Positions 1-5,684 of a DNA stretch of 5,684 nt are shown one piece after another. Source of the DNA: Gemmataceae bacterium (GTDB taxonomy: Bacteria; Planctomycetota; Planctomycetia; Gemmatales; Gemmataceae); assembly GCA_025056835.1 (NCBI GenBank), contig JANWVS010000163.1, positions 1 through 5,684 of the forward strand, in the 5' to 3' direction. Numbering within the stretch: the first letter of the stretch is position 1; each line of letters begins with the position of its first letter. The notes under the pieces were generated by a model that made no database searches, was not told the origin of the DNA, and saw nothing but the letters and a program-made list of their open reading frames with translations. A program made the translations under genes and the position numbers.

Positions 1-355
1 AATCGATTTGGACAGCGATATATTGACCAAAGCCCGCATCCGCAGCGTTGCCGATGTTGTTTCCAGCATTGTCCGCCAGGTATACCTGGCATTGGTAATT
101 GCACTTGGGAACTTTATCTAAACCGCTCATTCGCTTGAGCACTTGGTTTTGGGTGTTGGTGACCAAGTTGGTGGTCGTGGTGTTGACAACGGCGTAGCGG
201 GCTCCCTCGCGAGCCGAAGCATGGATGACCTGCTTAACAAAAAGATAACGGCAGTATTCAAAGACGCCGAATAGGAACAACACGAGGATGGCGGCCACAA
301 AAGCGAATTCGACGACGTAGGCGCCAGTACGACGTTGCTGAGTGCGAAGCATCAT
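1..355 (-). CDS. TadE-like minor pseudopilin, partial (C-terminus beyond left edge)
   Basis: About 118 residues are visible before the gene runs off the left edge. The N-terminus is a short basic stretch (RTQQRR) followed by one hydrophobic segment at about residues 12-32 and then the ASAREGARYAV motif typical of the TadE family (PF07811). Gly11 followed by Glu16 matches the prepilin-peptidase pattern, in which cleavage after Gly leaves Glu at +5. Family members are minor pseudopilins of the tight-adherence (Tad/Flp) pilus, anchored in the inner membrane with the C-terminal domain outside. The exported part has a Thr/Asn/Gln-rich stretch (about 57-70) and two nearby Cys (KCNYQC) that might pair. 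Two ATGs are adjacent (355 and 352); I take the first, but they cannot be separated. It lies 43 bp downstream of another TadE-like gene, so one transcript is likely. The exact pilus role (TadE, TadF or TadG type) is open. Confidence 0.85.
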   Translation of the reverse strand, partial: MMLRTQQRRTGAYVVEFAFVAAILVLFLFGVFEYCRYLFVKQVIHASAREGARYAVVNTTTTNLVTNTQNQVLKRMSGLDKVPKCNYQCQVYLADNAGNNIGNAADAGFGQYIAVQID

Positions 356-366
356 GGGCCACTTCG

Positions 367-372
367 TCCTTT
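367..372 (-). promoter_or_regulatory. Shine-Dalgarno-like site for the second TadE-like gene
   Basis: On the minus strand this reads AAAGGA, 11 nt before the ATG at 355. The spacing is slightly long but usable. It supports independent re-initiation after the stop of the upstream gene at 399. Confidence 0.4.
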
Positions 373-398
373 CACAGTGGGGAGACGGGTTGACAGTA

Positions 399-887
399 TC
401 ATTGGAGGGGGATATCGCTATTCACCACGAGGGGAATGTCGCGCGTGCTAAGCCAATGGGCGGAGCCAATCAGGCTGGTTTTTTTGGTCACTTGATTCAG
501 GAAGATCCAGCGAACCCGATCGAAGGGCAAGGTGACTTTGACTTGCCACTGATCCAGCTGGTTGGCTGTCATAGGGTTGCTGCGGCCGGGGTCGGTCAGG
601 TTGAGCACCAGGACGTCGGAGGAGTAGACGTTGGAAATACCATTCTGCTGAAGGTAGCGGACCACGACGTCTTTGACTCCCGCCACGTCTTTGCTGCCCG
701 TGGAGGCCTGGCGGGCGCCTTCCCGTGCCGCATTGCACAACAGTTGCTGGACCTCGATCATGCGGCCCAGTTCCCACACGCCGACGATAAAGATCAACAG
801 CATCGGCAGGACGACGGCCAATTCGACGGCGGCCAGACCGTCTCTCGTCCGCTTCCGGTGGTGGGCTGCGCGGTGCACTAGGGTCAT
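399..887 (-). CDS. TadE-like minor pseudopilin
   Basis: A complete 162-residue protein. A basic N-terminus (about residues 5-15, His/Arg/Lys-rich) precedes a hydrophobic helix at about 18-38 (LAAVELAVVLPMLLIFIVGV), then ELGRMIEVQQLL and NAAREGARQAS. This is the hallmark layout of TadE-family proteins (PF07811). Gly17 followed by Glu22 fits prepilin-peptidase cleavage with Glu at +5. The rest (about 60-162) is a soluble domain expected outside the membrane, ending in beta-rich segments such as QWQVKVTLPF. Length is normal for the family. The start is supported by GGAGGT upstream. It is the first gene of a pair with the TadE-like gene downstream, and a candidate promoter and an upstream terminator isolate this unit from the aldolase gene. 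Family assignment is secure; the specific role in pilus assembly is inferred. Confidence 0.9.
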   Translation of the reverse strand: MTLVHRAAHHRKRTRDGLAAVELAVVLPMLLIFIVGVWELGRMIEVQQLLCNAAREGARQASTGSKDVAGVKDVVVRYLQQNGISNVYSSDVLVLNLTDPGRSNPMTANQLDQWQVKVTLPFDRVRWIFLNQVTKKTSLIGSAHWLSTRDIPLVVNSDIPLQ

Positions 888-898
888 GATGGGTTGCT

Positions 899-904
899 AC
901 CTCC
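899..904 (-). promoter_or_regulatory. Shine-Dalgarno site of the first TadE-like gene
   Basis: The minus strand reads GGAGGT here, a near-perfect match to the anti-Shine-Dalgarno sequence, 11 nt before the ATG at 887. It is the best ribosome binding site in the window and fixes this start. Confidence 0.6.
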
Positions 905-975
905 ACGCCGGCTGGCGGACGGGAAGCCCACGCGGACTACGCGCGAACTTGGGCCGGCGAATGCGGCTCGATGCA

Positions 976-1004
976 ACTGTAGGTCGCGGTTTGGGCGCTG
1001 TCAA
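976..1004 (-). promoter_or_regulatory. Candidate sigma70-type promoter for the TadE-like gene pair
   Basis: On the minus strand a consensus -35 box TTGACA (1004-999) is followed by exactly 17 nt and TACAGT (981-976), which matches four of six -10 positions. Transcription would start near 970, giving a leader of roughly 80 nt before the ATG at 887. It lies just downstream of the terminator for the aldolase gene, where a new transcription unit would be expected to begin. Planctomycete promoters are poorly characterised, so this rests on the general bacterial consensus. Confidence 0.5.
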
Positions 1005-1015
1005 ATGCAGACACC

Positions 1016-1037
1016 AAAAAAGGTCGACGCCATCGAC
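1016..1037 (-). terminator. Rho-independent terminator-like hairpin after the barrel-fusion gene
   Basis: Directly after the TAA codon (1040-1038) the minus strand forms GTCGA-TGGCG-TCGAC (5-bp stem, 5-nt loop, 1037-1023), then one C and six T (1021-1016). The stem is short, so strength is uncertain, but position and T-tract fit an intrinsic terminator that separates this gene from the pilus genes. Confidence 0.5.
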
Positions 1038-3035
1038 TTACATCAACTCGCGCAGGGTTCCGCGAATGCGTCGCGCCTGGCCGATCGCTTCGATCGAACT
1101 GATTCGTTGATGGACGACTAAATGGATGGCCTCGGCAATACAGGCCGGATCGTCTTCGCCGCAGAAGAGAACATTGCGGCCCACCAAGGCCCCGCGAATG
1201 TTAGGCCCCGCCCCCAAGCCGCGGACAAAATCTTCGATGGTGGCGCTAGGTTTGCCCGTGGATTCGCCGCCGAGCAACAGAATGGGGAACGACGAGGCCT
1301 TGGCGACCCGAGCGAAATCGTCGCAATAGGGAATTTTCAGCCAGACATGGCCGGTGTAGTAGCCGAGGCCGCTGGCAATACCGACGGCCTTGATGATGTT
1401 GTCGGTCGTCAGGTCAGTCTTGTAGCCGGTGTCGGTCTTGACCACCGGTAACGGCTCGACGAAAGCCGGCAATCCCAACTCGGCGCATTCCTCAACAGCC
1501 TTGGCAACCCGTTCAAGTGTCTCCAGGGCGTAACGATCGTTTTTCTCACCGGTTGGCACCCAGCGCCACAGCAGTTTGGCGCCGTCGAGGTTCATTTCTT
1601 TGATCCGTTTGCCGGTCATGTAGCTCGAGGTGCGATCCATCATTTCGTGTTCCGTGCCTGCCAATCCGGTGCGGTTCATCGAGCCGATCAGCACGCGATC
1701 ATCGAGGAAGCTTCTGCCGCCGCGCTTTTTAACCAGATAGTTGACTAGGGCGACCTCGTCGATGATGTCGCTGGTGGCCATGAGACCATCGATATTGCTG
1801 GCAGCAAGACAGCGAACGATTCGCCCGAGATAGTCGAGCCTGTGTCCCATGGCGGTAGGGTGCGAGCCGACGCGTGTGACGCTGCGTGCCGGATGGTCGG
1901 CGGCGAGAATGACGAGTTTGCCATCCGGCGCCAACACCTCGCGTTTCTTGCGTTTGAGCAGTTCTTCCTTCGCGAGGTTCGGCTTTTGGACCCGCAACTC
2001 AGTGACTTCGGCGAACATCTCTTCCGTGAAGAAATCCCGACTGCGATAGGAAAAGCCCAGCGGCAGCGCAAACGCGACGCCCAGGGAATGAGCGGCTTCA
2101 TTGACAAGACTCAAGGCCACTTGAACCACATTGTCGCTTACTTCGTCGCCGACGGGACGCACCGCAATCGCCAGCGGACCGCGGAATTCGATCTCCGCCA
2201 AGGCGCGGGCATAATCCGCCAACACGGCTGGGGTAACGACACTTCCTTCGGCGCCAAAGCGTGGTTGCACGTCGCCCCGGCTGGGCACGCAGTTGCTGAA
2301 GTAGAAGGTGTGTAAGTACGGCGCCAGCCGCGCCAGACACTCGGGACCTTCTCCCGCGAGCGTCAGGCGGCCGATGCCGACTCCCAGGCCGAAATGATCG
2401 TGCCCTTCGCTGCGGAGCATTTCCGCCAAGGCGACCGCACGGCTGGTAGGGCCTATGAGTGCGTGCCGCCGCACGCCACCATCGGGCGACCCGGGATCGC
2501 AGACGCTGACGGCCAGCTTCATCTTTCGTTTCTTGGCTTCGGTGCAAAGAGTCCGAAGTGAGTGCGACAAAGCTACGAGCGCTTGTTCTTCGACCGCGGC
2601 GCTTTGCGGATCATAGGCCATACCCGATGCCGGGTTGCGGCCGCTGGCGACAAACACCTGCTCGGCCCCATAAAGAGCCGCTTCATCGAGCAAGCGAAGG
2701 ATGCGGTCCACGGCCCGTCGCCGGTGGATTTCATTGGGGCAGCACAAGTCGGCCGGGTCGATCAGGTTTTCTTCGTTGGTCCATTGCACTGGTTCGCAGT
2801 GAAAAGCGACCTGCTTGCCGGCAGCGCGGACGCGCTTGGCGATTTCTTTCTGAAGCGTTTTCGACTTCACCGAAGTCAGCTCAATGACGTCGATGGCCTT
2901 GTTCGCCAGGGTAACATCGAGGGACTTGAGCAGATAGTTGCCGTCGATCAGGCTGCGCGACGCTCCATCGAGATTGCCCGGACCCGGATAGGCCATGTAA
3001 AAGACTAACGAACGTGGATTGGCACTGAGTGTCAT
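1038..3035 (-). CDS. Two-barrel fusion: xylose isomerase-like TIM barrel + Cgl0159-like (DeoC/LacD-type) aldolase
   Basis: 665 residues, probably cytoplasmic: no signal peptide or membrane segment is visible. Residues about 8-320 resemble a xylose isomerase-like/AP-endonuclease-2 TIM barrel (PF01261): IDVIELTSV, ALYGAEQVFVASGRNP, LARLAPYLHTFYFSN, then FGAEGSVVTP and IEFRGPLAIAVRP. A charged helical linker (about 336-366) leads to residues about 369-645, which match the Cgl0159-like (beta/alpha)8 family: LVILAADHPARS, NIDGLMATSDIIDE, VLIGSMNRTGLAG, LDGAKLLWRW, PAFVEPLP, GHVWLKIPYCDD, ILLLGGES and GALVGRNVLF. Lys566 (WLKIP) is the likely Schiff-base lysine by analogy with class I aldolases; that is inference. 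The family is named after a Corynebacterium glutamicum protein associated, as I recall, with inositol catabolism, so a sugar or cyclitol substrate is plausible but not shown. The frame stays open upstream to 3233, but that would overlap the divergent deacetylase gene, and MTLSANPRSLVFYMAYPG at 3035 begins the recognisable domain. No clear Shine-Dalgarno precedes it. Confidence 0.85.
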   Translation of the reverse strand: MTLSANPRSLVFYMAYPGPGNLDGASRSLIDGNYLLKSLDVTLANKAIDVIELTSVKSKTLQKEIAKRVRAAGKQVAFHCEPVQWTNEENLIDPADLCCPNEIHRRRAVDRILRLLDEAALYGAEQVFVASGRNPASGMAYDPQSAAVEEQALVALSHSLRTLCTEAKKRKMKLAVSVCDPGSPDGGVRRHALIGPTSRAVALAEMLRSEGHDHFGLGVGIGRLTLAGEGPECLARLAPYLHTFYFSNCVPSRGDVQPRFGAEGSVVTPAVLADYARALAEIEFRGPLAIAVRPVGDEVSDNVVQVALSLVNEAAHSLGVAFALPLGFSYRSRDFFTEEMFAEVTELRVQKPNLAKEELLKRKKREVLAPDGKLVILAADHPARSVTRVGSHPTAMGHRLDYLGRIVRCLAASNIDGLMATSDIIDEVALVNYLVKKRGGRSFLDDRVLIGSMNRTGLAGTEHEMMDRTSSYMTGKRIKEMNLDGAKLLWRWVPTGEKNDRYALETLERVAKAVEECAELGLPAFVEPLPVVKTDTGYKTDLTTDNIIKAVGIASGLGYYTGHVWLKIPYCDDFARVAKASSFPILLLGGESTGKPSATIEDFVRGLGAGPNIRGALVGRNVLFCGEDDPACIAEAIHLVVHQRISSIEAIGQARRIRGTLRELM

Positions 3036-3106
3036 GAGGTTGGAAACGGATCGGTATGCTAGCGGAGTCCCTTGGAGAACTGTACAATTTCCCGCGGTGA
3101 CCGGCC
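3036..3106. promoter_or_regulatory. Divergent intergenic region, probable back-to-back promoters
   Basis: This 71-bp stretch separates two start codons facing away from each other, so promoters for both genes must lie here or inside the neighbouring coding sequence. On the plus strand TACAAT (3083-3088) is a good -10 candidate, 18 nt before the deacetylase ATG, without a convincing -35. On the minus strand TAGCAT (3061-3056) is a weaker -10 candidate for the fusion gene. A TGTACA palindrome (3081-3086) overlaps the plus-strand box. Neither start has a Shine-Dalgarno motif, and the deacetylase leader would be very short. Confidence 0.35.
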
Positions 3107-4063
3107 ATGCTGCTTTATGCCGACCAACGTTTCCTCGACCACGACACGGGTCATCATCCGGAAAATGCCAATCGGTTGCGCAGCATTCGCGCGCGCTTGG
3201 AGAAAGCCGCGTTAGTGCAACAATGCACGTCACGATCGTTCGAACCCTTGACCGCGGAGGCCGTGTCGCGACTTCATGACCCTACTGTGGCAGCGCGGCT
3301 CTGGCAGGTAGCTCAAGCCGGCGGCGGCCACCTCGACGCCGACACGGTCGTATCGCCCCAGTCGTACGCCGTGGCTTTGCTCGCCGCGGGTGCGTGTTGC
3401 GCCGCCGTCGATGAGGTACTGAGCGGTCCGGATCGGCGGGCCTTGTGTCTGGTTCGGCCGCCGGGCCATCATGCCACGACCCACCGGAGCATGGGGTTCT
3501 GCTTGCTGAACAATGTTGCTCTCGCGGCCCATCGCGCCCGCACGCTTCACGGCCTGGAACGAATCTTAATTGTCGATTGGGACGTCCATCACGGCAACGG
3601 AACACAGGACATCTTTTTCGCTGATCCGAGCGTGATGTTCCTGAGCATTCATCGCTACGGCCATGGTTTTTACCCCGGCACTGGCGCCGCCGACGAGACA
3701 GGGACCGGTCCAGGCCTGGGATTCACGCTCAACATCCCCCTGCCCTACGGTACGCCGCGCCGAGCATACCTCGGCGCCTTTAAGAATGCCCTGGAACGCG
3801 CCGCAGCCAAAATTCGCCCGGAGCTGATCCTGCTCAGCGCTGGCTTCGACGCCCACCGACGCGATCCGATCGGCTCGTTAAGCCTGGAATCGGAAGATTT
3901 CGGCGAAATGACCCAATTCTTGCTCGACGTGGCCGGTGTCCATGCCGGCGGGCGTCTGGTAAGTTGTCTCGAAGGCGGTTACGACTTGGAGGCCCTGGCC
4001 GAATCGGTGCAGATCCACGTCGAAGAGATGCTGAGACCGGCCGGCGAAGTCGCCGCGACATAA
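3107..4063 (+). CDS. Histone deacetylase-family zinc hydrolase (class II-like / acetylpolyamine amidohydrolase-like)
   Basis: 318 residues, close to the usual single-domain length of bacterial members of the arginase/deacetylase fold. Family enzymes remove acetyl groups from lysine side chains or acetylated polyamines using zinc, in the cytoplasm. Motifs in order: the N-terminal HDTGHHPENANRLRSI (11-27); DTVVSPQSYAVALLAAGA (79-96); RPPGHHAT with charge-relay His121/His122; GFCLLNNVALAA (130-141); DWDVHHGNGTQ (157-167) with zinc ligands Asp159 and His161; HRYGHGFYPGTG (182-193), which resembles class II enzymes; LLSAGFDAHRRDP (242-254) with zinc ligand Asp248; and LEGGYD (288-293) with catalytic Tyr292. 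All catalytic residues are present, so it should be active. The start matches the family N-terminus but lacks a Shine-Dalgarno. It is transcribed divergently from the barrel-fusion gene. The substrate cannot be told from sequence; AcuC-like deacetylation of metabolic enzymes and polyamine deacetylation are both possible. Confidence 0.93.
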   Translation: MLLYADQRFLDHDTGHHPENANRLRSIRARLEKAALVQQCTSRSFEPLTAEAVSRLHDPTVAARLWQVAQAGGGHLDADTVVSPQSYAVALLAAGACCAAVDEVLSGPDRRALCLVRPPGHHATTHRSMGFCLLNNVALAAHRARTLHGLERILIVDWDVHHGNGTQDIFFADPSVMFLSIHRYGHGFYPGTGAADETGTGPGLGFTLNIPLPYGTPRRAYLGAFKNALERAAAKIRPELILLSAGFDAHRRDPIGSLSLESEDFGEMTQFLLDVAGVHAGGRLVSCLEGGYDLEALAESVQIHVEEMLRPAGEVAAT

Positions 4064-4132
4064 CGCTGTTCCTCACCACGGAGCACGATGCCGCCGATCG
4101 CTTCTCCGCCTTGCGTGGCACGCACTCGGACG

Positions 4133-4157
4133 CTCATTCCCGGTATCGGGGAATGAG
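4133..4157 (+). terminator. Inverted repeat, possible terminator of the deacetylase gene
   Basis: CTCATTCCC (4133-4141) and GGGAATGAG (4149-4157) form a perfect 9-bp stem around a 7-nt loop, 69 nt after the deacetylase stop. No T-tract follows on the plus strand, so it is not a canonical intrinsic terminator. It could instead protect the mRNA 3' end or be a binding site for a dimeric regulator of the downstream gene. Confidence 0.4.
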
Positions 4158-4264
4158 AGGGGATCCGCTTTGCTCTGCATCTGCAAAAATGTCTTATCCT
4201 GGAGAGACGCTGGCGGAGGAGACCATCGTTCGCGTCGGTTGCCGATGCAAACGCCAAACTACGC

Positions 4265-4294
4265 TTGCCAATTACTACCCTGAAGAGCTACGAT
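4265..4294 (+). promoter_or_regulatory. Candidate sigma70-type promoter for the DUF1501 gene
   Basis: TTGCCA (4265-4270, five of six -35 matches) is followed by 18 nt and TACGAT (4289-4294, four of six -10 matches). Transcription would begin near 4301, leaving a leader of about 68 nt. If used, it rules out translation from the upstream in-frame ATGs in that transcript. Confidence 0.4.
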
Positions 4295-4355
4295 ACACCT
4301 GTCTCTCCTGTTGCTCAGCCGCTTGTGCCGATGAGACCTTTCGACCAGCGAAACT

Positions 4356-4362
4356 GAAAGAG
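4356..4362 (+). promoter_or_regulatory. Shine-Dalgarno-like site of the DUF1501 gene
   Basis: GAAAGAG lies 6 nt before the ATG at 4369. The match is modest but well spaced. It favours 4369 over the in-frame ATG at 4189, which has no purine-rich motif close to it. Confidence 0.4.
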
Positions 4363-4368
4363 CTGCCT

Positions 4369-5684
4369 ATGCTGCGCATCCTCGGCTCGAAAAAGACGTT
4401 TTGCGACGGCTTGACTCGCCGCGACATGCTATGGGCCGGCAGCTTGGGCGCGCTCGGTCTTGGACTCAGCGACTATTTTCGACTGCGCGAATTGCAGGCA
4501 GCAAGTCCCAGCCGCGACCAGGTGCCGCGCAGTTTCGGTCGAGCCAAGGCATGCATCCTGCTCTTTCTTTACGGCTCGCCGAGTCAGCTGGAACTGGCCG
4601 ACATGAAGTACGACGCTCCCCTGGAGGTCCGGGGGGAGCTGGGCGGCATCCGCTCCACTTTGCCGGGATGCGACGTCTGCGAACTATTGCCGTACACCTC
4701 GCGCATCATGGACAAGGTCACTGTCGTTCGGTCCATGACGCACCCGTATCCGATTCACGGAGTCGCGTACGCCACGACGGGAATCCCTGCGATCGACGTT
4801 GCCATGGAACTATCGCCGCGCGATACCCGCCATTGGCCGTTCGTCGGTTCGGTGTGCGATTACGTCTGGAGCCGCGAGCGGCGCCGCGAAGCGGGCGAAG
4901 TGCCGCACAATATCGCGCTGCCGTTTCCCTTCAGCAGCCAGCGCGTCGGCGAAGTTCCCCGGGCGGGGCCGTATGGTGCATTTCTGGGAAATGCCTACAA
5001 CCCGTTGTGGACCGAATTCCAAGGTGCCGCGAACCGTACCGCGGTGAAGACGCTGCAAGATCAGCGTTTCGACGGTCCGGAACCGTATGTGGGTATCACG
5101 GCTGACAGCCGCTTTGTCCTGGCTAATGCGACGCGGCTACACGGCGACCTGACGTTGGATCGGTTGAACCGTCGCCGTTCGCTCACGGAACAAATGGACC
5201 AAGCCCGGCGCCGCCACGACGAAGCTACCCGAAGCTTCGACCGCTATCGGGAAATGGCTTATTCCCTTATCGGCTCCGAGCGCGTCCAAGTTGCTCTCGA
5301 CATCGGCCGCGAACCGATGAGCGTGCGCGAGAGTTATGGTATGACGATCTTCGGTCAGGCAGCGCTGGCGGCGCGGCGGCTGGTGGAAGCGGGCAGCAAG
5401 TTCGTGAGCGTTTTCTGGGACGAATATGGTCTGGCCGGCTCCGGGTGGGATACCCATTGGGACCATTACAATCGATTGAAGAACGAACTGATGCCGGGTT
5501 TCGATCGAGGGTTTTCCGGCTTGATTTCCGATCTCGACCAGCGCGGCATGCTGGACGAGACGCTGGTATTAGTCCTCAGCGAACATGGTCGTACCCCCCG
5601 TCTCAACAACGCACGGGGCGGCGGCCGCGATCATTGGTCGGAAGCTTACACGTGCCTCTTCGCGGGGGGCGGCGTGGCCCGAGG
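4369..5684 (+). CDS. DUF1501 family protein with Tat signal, partial (C-terminus beyond right edge)
   Basis: 438 complete codons are visible; members usually run to somewhat under 500 residues, so only a short C-terminus is missing. The N-terminus carries a Tat leader: TRRDMLWAGSLGALGLGLS (16-34) with Arg17/Arg18 and a hydrophobic stretch, implying export of a folded protein. DUF1501 (PF07394) belongs to the alkaline phosphatase/sulfatase superfamily and is abundant in planctomycetes; its reaction is not established. Diagnostic segments are ACILLFLYGSPSQLE (61-75), a GGPSH-like variant; RGELGGIRSTLPG (88-100); VVRSMTHPYPIHG (119-131); SGWDTHWDHYNRLKNELMPGFD (358-379), with probable metal ligands Asp361 and His363; and LSEHGRTPRLNN (403-414) with GGGRDHW (417-423). 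Residues 268-296 are charged and likely helical. Many planctomycete homologues sit beside DUF1549/DUF1553 cytochrome-type genes; none precedes it here. The start is set by the Tat motif, the nearby Shine-Dalgarno-like site and the rise in third-position GC. Confidence 0.93.
   Translation, partial: MLRILGSKKTFCDGLTRRDMLWAGSLGALGLGLSDYFRLRELQAASPSRDQVPRSFGRAKACILLFLYGSPSQLELADMKYDAPLEVRGELGGIRSTLPGCDVCELLPYTSRIMDKVTVVRSMTHPYPIHGVAYATTGIPAIDVAMELSPRDTRHWPFVGSVCDYVWSRERRREAGEVPHNIALPFPFSSQRVGEVPRAGPYGAFLGNAYNPLWTEFQGAANRTAVKTLQDQRFDGPEPYVGITADSRFVLANATRLHGDLTLDRLNRRRSLTEQMDQARRRHDEATRSFDRYREMAYSLIGSERVQVALDIGREPMSVRESYGMTIFGQAALAARRLVEAGSKFVSVFWDEYGLAGSGWDTHWDHYNRLKNELMPGFDRGFSGLISDLDQRGMLDETLVLVLSEHGRTPRLNNARGGGRDHWSEAYTCLFAGGGVAR

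Larger units (their letters stand above)
4064..4368. other. 305-bp intergenic region between deacetylase and DUF1501 genes
   Basis: The gap holds an inverted repeat (4133-4157), a candidate promoter (4265-4294) and a Shine-Dalgarno-like site (4356-4362). The plus-strand frame of the DUF1501 gene stays open through the whole gap, with in-frame ATGs at 4153 and 4189, and would encode a cysteine-rich stretch. By hand count its third-position GC is about 53% (31 of 59 codons, 4192-4368), against about 72% in the first 40 codons after 4369. I therefore treat it as probably non-coding. Confidence 0.6.

Noticed and set aside
342..881. Plus-strand frame of 179 codons antisense to the first TadE-like gene
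   Set aside because: It shadows a gene with clear TadE motifs on the minus strand, resembles no family I know, and is expected by chance in GC-rich coding DNA.
673..1110. Plus-strand frame crossing the TadE gene, the intergenic junction and the end of the fusion gene
   Set aside because: It crosses two genes and a terminator/promoter region on the other strand, and its product is Arg/Ser-rich without domain features.
1842..2315. Plus-strand frame of 157 codons antisense to the middle of the barrel-fusion gene
   Set aside because: Opposite strand of a well-supported coding region with no recognisable domain.
3036..3233. N-terminal extension of the barrel-fusion frame from an ATG at 3233
   Set aside because: It would overlap the first 127 bases of the divergent deacetylase gene, its sequence shows no domain, and family-like sequence begins only after the ATG at 3035.
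4170..4200. TTGCTC with TTATCC or TATCCT as a second promoter upstream of DUF1501
   Set aside because: The -35 match is weak and spacing is 18-19 nt; the TTGCCA/TACGAT pair further downstream is better.
4401..5105. Plus-strand frame of 234 codons inside the DUF1501 gene
   Set aside because: It is an out-of-frame reading with an Arg-rich, low-complexity product; the DUF1501 frame has motifs along its full length.
1..5684. Mobile elements, direct-repeat arrays, CRISPR, tRNA or rRNA genes
   Set aside because: Reading both strands by eye I saw no transposase motifs, regularly spaced repeats or RNA gene signatures.

Overview
The window reads as chromosomal DNA of a GC-rich planctomycete. The strongest clue is the 3'-terminal gene, a DUF1501 protein with a twin-arginine (Tat) leader, a family greatly expanded in Planctomycetota. 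TadE-type pilus genes and mostly weak Shine-Dalgarno signals fit as well. I found no mobile element, CRISPR array, tRNA or rRNA. The assignment is by family content and was not confirmed by any search.

Layout. Positions 1-887 (minus strand) hold two tandem TadE-like minor pseudopilin genes; the second runs off the left edge. Positions 888-1037 are a compact junction with a short hairpin plus T-tract that ends the upstream transcript, followed by a good sigma70-type promoter for the pilus genes. Positions 1038-3035 (minus) encode a 665-residue protein: an N-terminal xylose isomerase-like TIM barrel joined to a C-terminal Cgl0159-like aldolase barrel. A 71-bp divergent intergenic region (3036-3106) separates it from a plus-strand class II-like histone deacetylase/acetylpolyamine amidohydrolase homologue (3107-4063) with an intact zinc site. 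Positions 4064-4368 are a 305-bp gap with a 9-bp inverted repeat and a candidate promoter. From 4369 to the right edge runs the DUF1501 gene, missing only its C-terminus.

How the genes relate. The two TadE genes belong together and would sit in the envelope as parts of a tight-adherence/Flp pilus. The barrel fusion looks like a cytoplasmic sugar or cyclitol catabolic enzyme; its divergent pairing with the deacetylase allows shared control, but nothing in the sequence proves a functional link. The DUF1501 protein is an exported alkaline-phosphatase-superfamily protein with its own promoter. The most unusual items are the two-barrel fusion, whose N-terminal barrel seems to lack the usual metal ligands, and a cysteine-rich open stretch in frame with, and directly upstream of, the DUF1501 start.
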